The notes below the pieces were generated by a model that made no database searches, had not been told where the DNA came from, and saw only the letters and a program-made list of their open reading frames with translations. The position numbers and the translations under genes were made by a program. A DNA stretch of 8,864 bases from CAADGU01 sp964581605 (GTDB lineage: Bacteria > Chloroflexota > Anaerolineae > Promineifilales > Promineifilaceae), in contig CAZOPF010000162.1 of assembly GCA_964581605.1 (NCBI GenBank), positions 1 to 8,864 on the forward strand. The letters run 5' to 3'. This document shows, one piece after another, positions 5,786 to 8,864 of the stretch (positions are counted from its first letter, which is position 1; each line of letters opens with the position of its first letter).

Positions 5786-6601
5786 CTATCGCAGCCCGGC
5801 AAACAGGTCATCTTCAACCTGACGGCCGCCGTTGACCAGACTGTAGGCCCGGTAAAATGTTTGCTCTCCAAACCATTGCTGGTGGGCTGATTCTGGGGCG
5901 CGTGATAGTTGCTCATAAAAACCGACCAATTGGCTGTGGTGACATAGGGCCGCCTGCCAGACCGTTTGCCAGTAGGCGGTGGCGTCAATGCGGGTGGTGA
6001 TAGCCCATTCCTCCCAACCGACATGGCCGCGCTCCACACCATCCACCATCATGGCAAAACGGCCGATATACTGCTGTACCACCGCCATCGTCGTTTGGGA
6101 ATCTACGGCATAATACAGCTTGGCAACCGTGTGTGGCGGCTCATGGCCGGGGCAGGTATAGGCAGCATCGGCGGCACAGAGCAGGGCGGCCGTAGTCAAT
6201 TGCGAGGTGGCGATGTGGTCCGGGTGGCCGTAGTAGCCGTCCGGGGCAAAAGTAACGACGACTTGCGGCCGTACCCGGCGAATGTGCGTGGCGATGCGCT
6301 GAATCGCTTCGGCCGGGTTTGCCTGATCCACATCCCCATCCAGATAATCCAGGAAAACGACTTCACGCAGCCCCAAAATAGCTGCGGCCGCCCGCAGTTC
6401 CGCTTCCCGAATACGGCCGAGGGCTTCCAGGCCAGGGTTGTCTTCCGGTTTGCCCGGCCAGCCCCGTTCGCCGCGGGTGGCCGTCAGCAGGTACGTCTCC
6501 ACCCCTTCCGCGCTATACTTTGCCAGGATGCCGCCCGTACCCAGACTTTCATCATCCGGGTGAGCCAAAACACACATGAGTTTCAATTTTGAGTTTGCCA
6601 T
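5786..6601 (-). CDS. PIG-L/LmbE-family zinc-dependent deacetylase
   Basis: This family removes N-acetyl groups from N-acetylglucosamine-type sugars and conjugates, for example in mycothiol (MshB) or bacillithiol (BshB) synthesis and in glycan turnover. The substrate here cannot be told. The 271-residue protein begins with the signature AHPDDE (13-18): His14 and Asp17 should bind zinc, with Asp16 as general base. GYYGHPDH (122-129) supplies the third ligand His129 and the catalytic-type His126, by analogy with MshB. No signal peptide is seen, so it is cytoplasmic. Two adjacent ATG codons exist; I chose 6601 because GAGG then lies 5 bases upstream, against 2 for the ATG at 6604. The upstream region runs into the 100-N gap, so any operon partner or promoter is hidden. 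It lacks exact ACGGCCGT octamers but has one-mismatch versions such as GCGGCCGT. Confidence 0.88.
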   Translation of the reverse strand: MANSKLKLMCVLAHPDDESLGTGGILAKYSAEGVETYLLTATRGERGWPGKPEDNPGLEALGRIREAELRAAAAILGLREVVFLDYLDGDVDQANPAEAIQRIATHIRRVRPQVVVTFAPDGYYGHPDHIATSQLTTAALLCAADAAYTCPGHEPPHTVAKLYYAVDSQTTMAVVQQYIGRFAMMVDGVERGHVGWEEWAITTRIDATAYWQTVWQAALCHHSQLVGFYEQLSRAPESAHQQWFGEQTFYRAYSLVNGGRQVEDDLFAGLR

Positions 6602-6618
6602 CATAACCTCGAATCACG

Positions 6619-6718
6619 NNNNNNNNNNNNNNNNNNNNNNNNNNNNNNNNNNNNNNNNNNNNNNNNNNNNNNNNNNNNNNNNNNNNNNNNNNNNNNNNNN
6701 NNNNNNNNNNNNNNNNNN
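6619..6718. other. Assembly gap (100 N)
   Basis: Exactly 100 unknown bases, the conventional placeholder for a scaffold join of unknown length. It separates the divergently arranged deacetylase and S9 peptidase genes, so their shared promoter region is mostly missing. Sequence at the right edge (gaacgcggataaggtggatta) is purine-rich and repeat-like, which may explain the assembly break. Confidence 0.98.
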
Positions 6719-6758
6719 GAACGCGGATAAGGTGGATTAGTTTCAACGGAGGGTACAC

Positions 6759-8636
6759 ATGGAAAACCCGATCAAGCTAACGGAGAAGTACGAGTTTAAT
6801 GGCTGGCCTTCGATTGTCCGGCCGGATGTGAAACCGCCAGCCGGGTGGAGCCTGGAATTGCTTACGGCCGTGAACCTGCTCGGCGGCCACACAATCAGCC
6901 TGGACGGGGAGCGGCTGGCCTTTACCTGGATGCGCGATGAATTGACGGATGTGTATGTGCTGCCGACAGCGGGTGGCTGGCCGCAGCGGGTGTCTCACGG
7001 CCGTAAACTCTCTTGGCCCGATGAAACAGCAAAATGGTCGCCCGATGGCGCGTGGCTGGCGTTTGAGATGAATAGCCATGTGTACGTCATGCCCACAACG
7101 GGTGGCCTGCCGCAAAAGATCAGCGACTTTGCTGCCAGCGCCAGCAGCCCGGTCTGGATGCCAGACAGCCACGGCCTCATCGTCACGGTGGAGCGAGAGG
7201 ACAGTGAACAATTGCTGCTGACTGACCGTGACGGCCGTTGGCCGCGCCCGTTGGTCACACGCACCGACGGGGATTGTTGGGAGGCACGGCCGTCGCCAGA
7301 CGGCCGTCTCGTTTGTTATACCTTCCGCCCCTTTAACGACCTGAACCGGCTGGATATTCAGGTGGTGGAAGTGGAAACCGGGCAAATTCGGGAATTGACG
7401 ATGTGGCCGAAGGTGCGAAACTGGTACGGCCGTTGGTCGCCCGATGGCTCACAGCTTGCCTTCCTCTCACAGCAGTCGGGTTGGAATGAGGTGTGGCTGG
7501 TACGGCCGGACGGCGTTGGATTGCGCCAGCTTACCCATTTGGGGCGGGATGTGGCCGATATTGCCTGGTCGCCGGACGGGGCGCGGCTGGCCGGTACGCT
7601 GAACGACGGGGGGGCGCTGCACCTGGTGCTGCTGGATGCGCAAACGGGGGAGGCCACGACGCTGCGGGCGGATGCCGGCGTTTACTCCCGGCCGCAATGG
7701 TCGCCCGATGGCCAATCGCTCATTACCTTGTTTGAAAGCCCGTTGCAGCCGCCGGATGTGGTGAAAGTGGGGGTGGACGGCCGTACCACGCCCCTCACCT
7801 TTTCCCAACTGCCCGCCCTGGCCGCTAACCGGCTGCAACTGCCGGAAACGGTCAGTTACCAGAGCTATGATGGGCTGGAAATCCCCGCTTTCCTCTACCG
7901 GCCAGAGAAGCCCAATGGGGCGGCCATTGTGCATCCACACGGCGGCCCCTCCTTGCAAAAACAGTGGGAATGGGATGTGATGGTGCAATACTTTGTGGCC
8001 AAGGGGTACACCTGGCTGCAACCCAATTACCGGGGCAGCACCGGCTATGGCGTGCCCTTTGAACAGGCCAATTATGGTGATTGGGGTAAAGGGGATACGC
8101 AGGATTGTCTGTTTGGGGCGCGATTTTTGCGCCAGCTACCGGGCATTGACCCGGCGCGGATTGCCATTTATGGGGCCAGCTACGGCGGCTACATGGTCGC
8201 CTGTACCCTCTCGCGTGACCCGGATTATCTCTTTGCCTGTGGTGTGGACAAGTTTGGCGACGCCAATACCATTTCCAGTTGGGCGCAGTGCAACCGGGAC
8301 TTGCGCCTGTACAGTGAAATTTTCATGGGGCATCCGGCACAAAACCGGCAGGTGTATCTGGATGCTTCGCCGATTTATCAGGTGGAAGCGGTGCAAAAGC
8401 CGGTGCTGATTTGTCATGGGTTGGAGGATGACGTGGTGCCGCCGCAGGCGTCAGAGGAGTGGACACATGCGCTGCGGCAGGCAGGTAAGACATTTGAGTA
8501 CAAGACGTATGCCGGGGAAGGGCACGGCTTTTTGCAGCGGGCGACGCAGTTGGATTTTTACGGCCGTATGCAACGTTTCTTTGACTGGTATTTGCTACCC
8601 TACAGCAATTCGAAATATGAAATCAATGAGCTGTAG
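6759..8636 (+). CDS. S9 family (S9C, acylaminoacyl-peptidase-like) serine peptidase
   Basis: This is a prolyl-oligopeptidase-type enzyme that cleaves short peptides; the beta-propeller limits access to the active site. The protein has 625 residues. An N-terminal propeller (about 30-340) contains SPDG blades near 93-97, 179-182, 226-230, 260-264 and 304-308. The alpha/beta-hydrolase domain follows, with HPHGGP (392-397) for the oxyanion region, GASYGGY with nucleophile Ser474, HGLEDDVVPP with Asp557, and GEGHGF with His589, a complete triad. No signal peptide is visible, so it is probably cytoplasmic. GGAGGG (6748-6753) lies five bases before the ATG. Eight ACGGCCGT octamers fall in it. The last 11 codons (YSNSKYEINEL) and the TAG stop come from the inserted element at 8603-8810; the original gene probably ended ...WYLLP-TAA after 614 residues. 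The exact substrate is unknown. Confidence 0.93.
   Translation: MENPIKLTEKYEFNGWPSIVRPDVKPPAGWSLELLTAVNLLGGHTISLDGERLAFTWMRDELTDVYVLPTAGGWPQRVSHGRKLSWPDETAKWSPDGAWLAFEMNSHVYVMPTTGGLPQKISDFAASASSPVWMPDSHGLIVTVEREDSEQLLLTDRDGRWPRPLVTRTDGDCWEARPSPDGRLVCYTFRPFNDLNRLDIQVVEVETGQIRELTMWPKVRNWYGRWSPDGSQLAFLSQQSGWNEVWLVRPDGVGLRQLTHLGRDVADIAWSPDGARLAGTLNDGGALHLVLLDAQTGEATTLRADAGVYSRPQWSPDGQSLITLFESPLQPPDVVKVGVDGRTTPLTFSQLPALAANRLQLPETVSYQSYDGLEIPAFLYRPEKPNGAAIVHPHGGPSLQKQWEWDVMVQYFVAKGYTWLQPNYRGSTGYGVPFEQANYGDWGKGDTQDCLFGARFLRQLPGIDPARIAIYGASYGGYMVACTLSRDPDYLFACGVDKFGDANTISSWAQCNRDLRLYSEIFMGHPAQNRQVYLDASPIYQVEAVQKPVLICHGLEDDVVPPQASEEWTHALRQAGKTFEYKTYAGEGHGFLQRATQLDFYGRMQRFFDWYLLPYSNSKYEINEL
8594..8602. 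repeat. 9-bp target site duplication, left copy
   Basis: GCTACCCTA inside the 3' end of the S9 peptidase gene, identical to 8811-8819 and directly abutting the left end of the MITE-like element. Confidence 0.85.
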
Positions 8637-8810
8637 GGGCGGGACGGCGGGGGTTGAACTGGCTCTGATAGCGGCCCTTTTGCCCGCGCCGTCTCGCCCC
8701 ATGTGGCCGCAAAACGGGGTGAGACAGGCGGGAACGACTTCCTTTGTGCAAAACCAAAACGTGGCCCGCCTGTCCCACCCCTACGGTTTAGACCATATTT
8801 CGAATTGCCG
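8603..8810. mobile_element. 208-bp MITE-like insertion with 17-bp terminal inverted repeats
   Basis: The ends are CAGCAATTCGAAATATG (8603-8619) and its inverse at 8794-8810, 16 of 17 bases matching. Perfect 9-bp direct repeats GCTACCCTA touch both ends (8594-8602 and 8811-8819), the mark of a transposase target duplication. The element has no coding capacity, so it would need a transposase from elsewhere. Inside are nested inverted repeats: 8633-8651 pairs with 8765-8784, and 8683-8700 pairs with 8715-8732. A 9-bp duplication is compatible with IS4-like and some other transposase groups. The family cannot be named from the ends alone. Confidence 0.85.
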
Positions 8811-8819
8811 GCTACCCTA
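8811..8819. repeat. 9-bp target site duplication, right copy
   Basis: GCTACCCTA directly abutting the right end of the element. The following base A (8820) completes the codons CTA CCC TAA, restoring the presumed original stop of the peptidase gene when the element is removed. I see no feature in the remaining bases to 8864. Confidence 0.85.
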
Positions 8820-8864
8820 AATTGAGGTTGCTGGCAATGAATAGATGGTGGTAAGATGCACTAT

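Noticed and set aside
6552..6758. An open frame running through the N gap
   Set aside because: Most of it is unknown bases; the readable ends show no gene-like pattern and overlap the start of the deacetylase gene.
7036..7713. Recurring TGGTCGCCCGATGG stretches
   Set aside because: They encode the WSPDG blades of the peptidase beta-propeller, so protein repeats explain them; they are not a separate DNA element.
8416..8820. A plus-strand frame overlapping the peptidase end and reaching past it
   Set aside because: It is out of frame with the peptidase, Arg/Gly-rich, and runs through the non-coding MITE-like element.
1..8864. CRISPR arrays, tRNA or rRNA genes
   Set aside because: No regularly spaced repeats of CRISPR type and no tRNA or rRNA signature were seen on either strand.

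Overview
The window is an 8.9 kb piece of a draft bacterial genome. It contains one run of exactly 100 N (6619-6718), the usual convention for a scaffold gap of unknown size. GC content is moderate to high. I favour a Chloroflexota (Anaerolineae-like) host, because a split FeoB, a Uma2 nuclease with a coiled-coil tail and an S9C peptidase are typical there. This is inference; there is no rRNA or other marker gene in the window.

Layout. (1) 1-561: the 3' part of mobA (molybdenum cofactor guanylylation), cut by the window edge. (2) 586-1346: a higBA toxin-antitoxin module on the minus strand, bracketed by two copies of a 48-bp repeat. The toxin gene carries an in-frame amber codon, while the antitoxin is intact. 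(3) 1350-1438: two strong hairpins after the feo operon. (4) 1445-4862: a minus-strand ferrous iron uptake operon. Its first gene encodes a membrane-anchored DtxR-type regulator fused to FeoA-like domains. A 59-bp inverted repeat follows, then FeoB split into a GTPase subunit and a membrane permease subunit whose genes overlap by 4 bp. (5) 4863-5021: a divergent promoter region with two palindromes that are candidate operators for the regulator. (6) 5022-5765: a Uma2-family PD-(D/E)XK nuclease, convergent with a PIG-L/LmbE-type deacetylase (5786-6601, minus). (7) 6759-8636: an S9 family (prolyl oligopeptidase-like) peptidase. (8) 8603-8810: a 208-bp MITE-like element inserted into the stop codon of that peptidase gene.

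The feo genes form one functional unit: iron sensing and the FeoA function sit on one membrane-tethered protein, and the transporter is made as two coupled polypeptides. The other genes look like independent housekeeping or accessory functions.

Three signals go beyond ordinary annotation. The 8-bp palindrome ACGGCCGT occurs 22 times in about 8.76 kb, where base composition predicts roughly 0.2. It falls in several reading frames and in both coding and non-coding DNA, much like the HIP1 palindrome of cyanobacteria. The MITE-like element has 17-bp terminal inverted repeats and a perfect 9-bp target duplication, and its insertion appears to have lengthened the host protein by 11 residues. The higBA module looks like an insertion between repeats whose toxin has since decayed.
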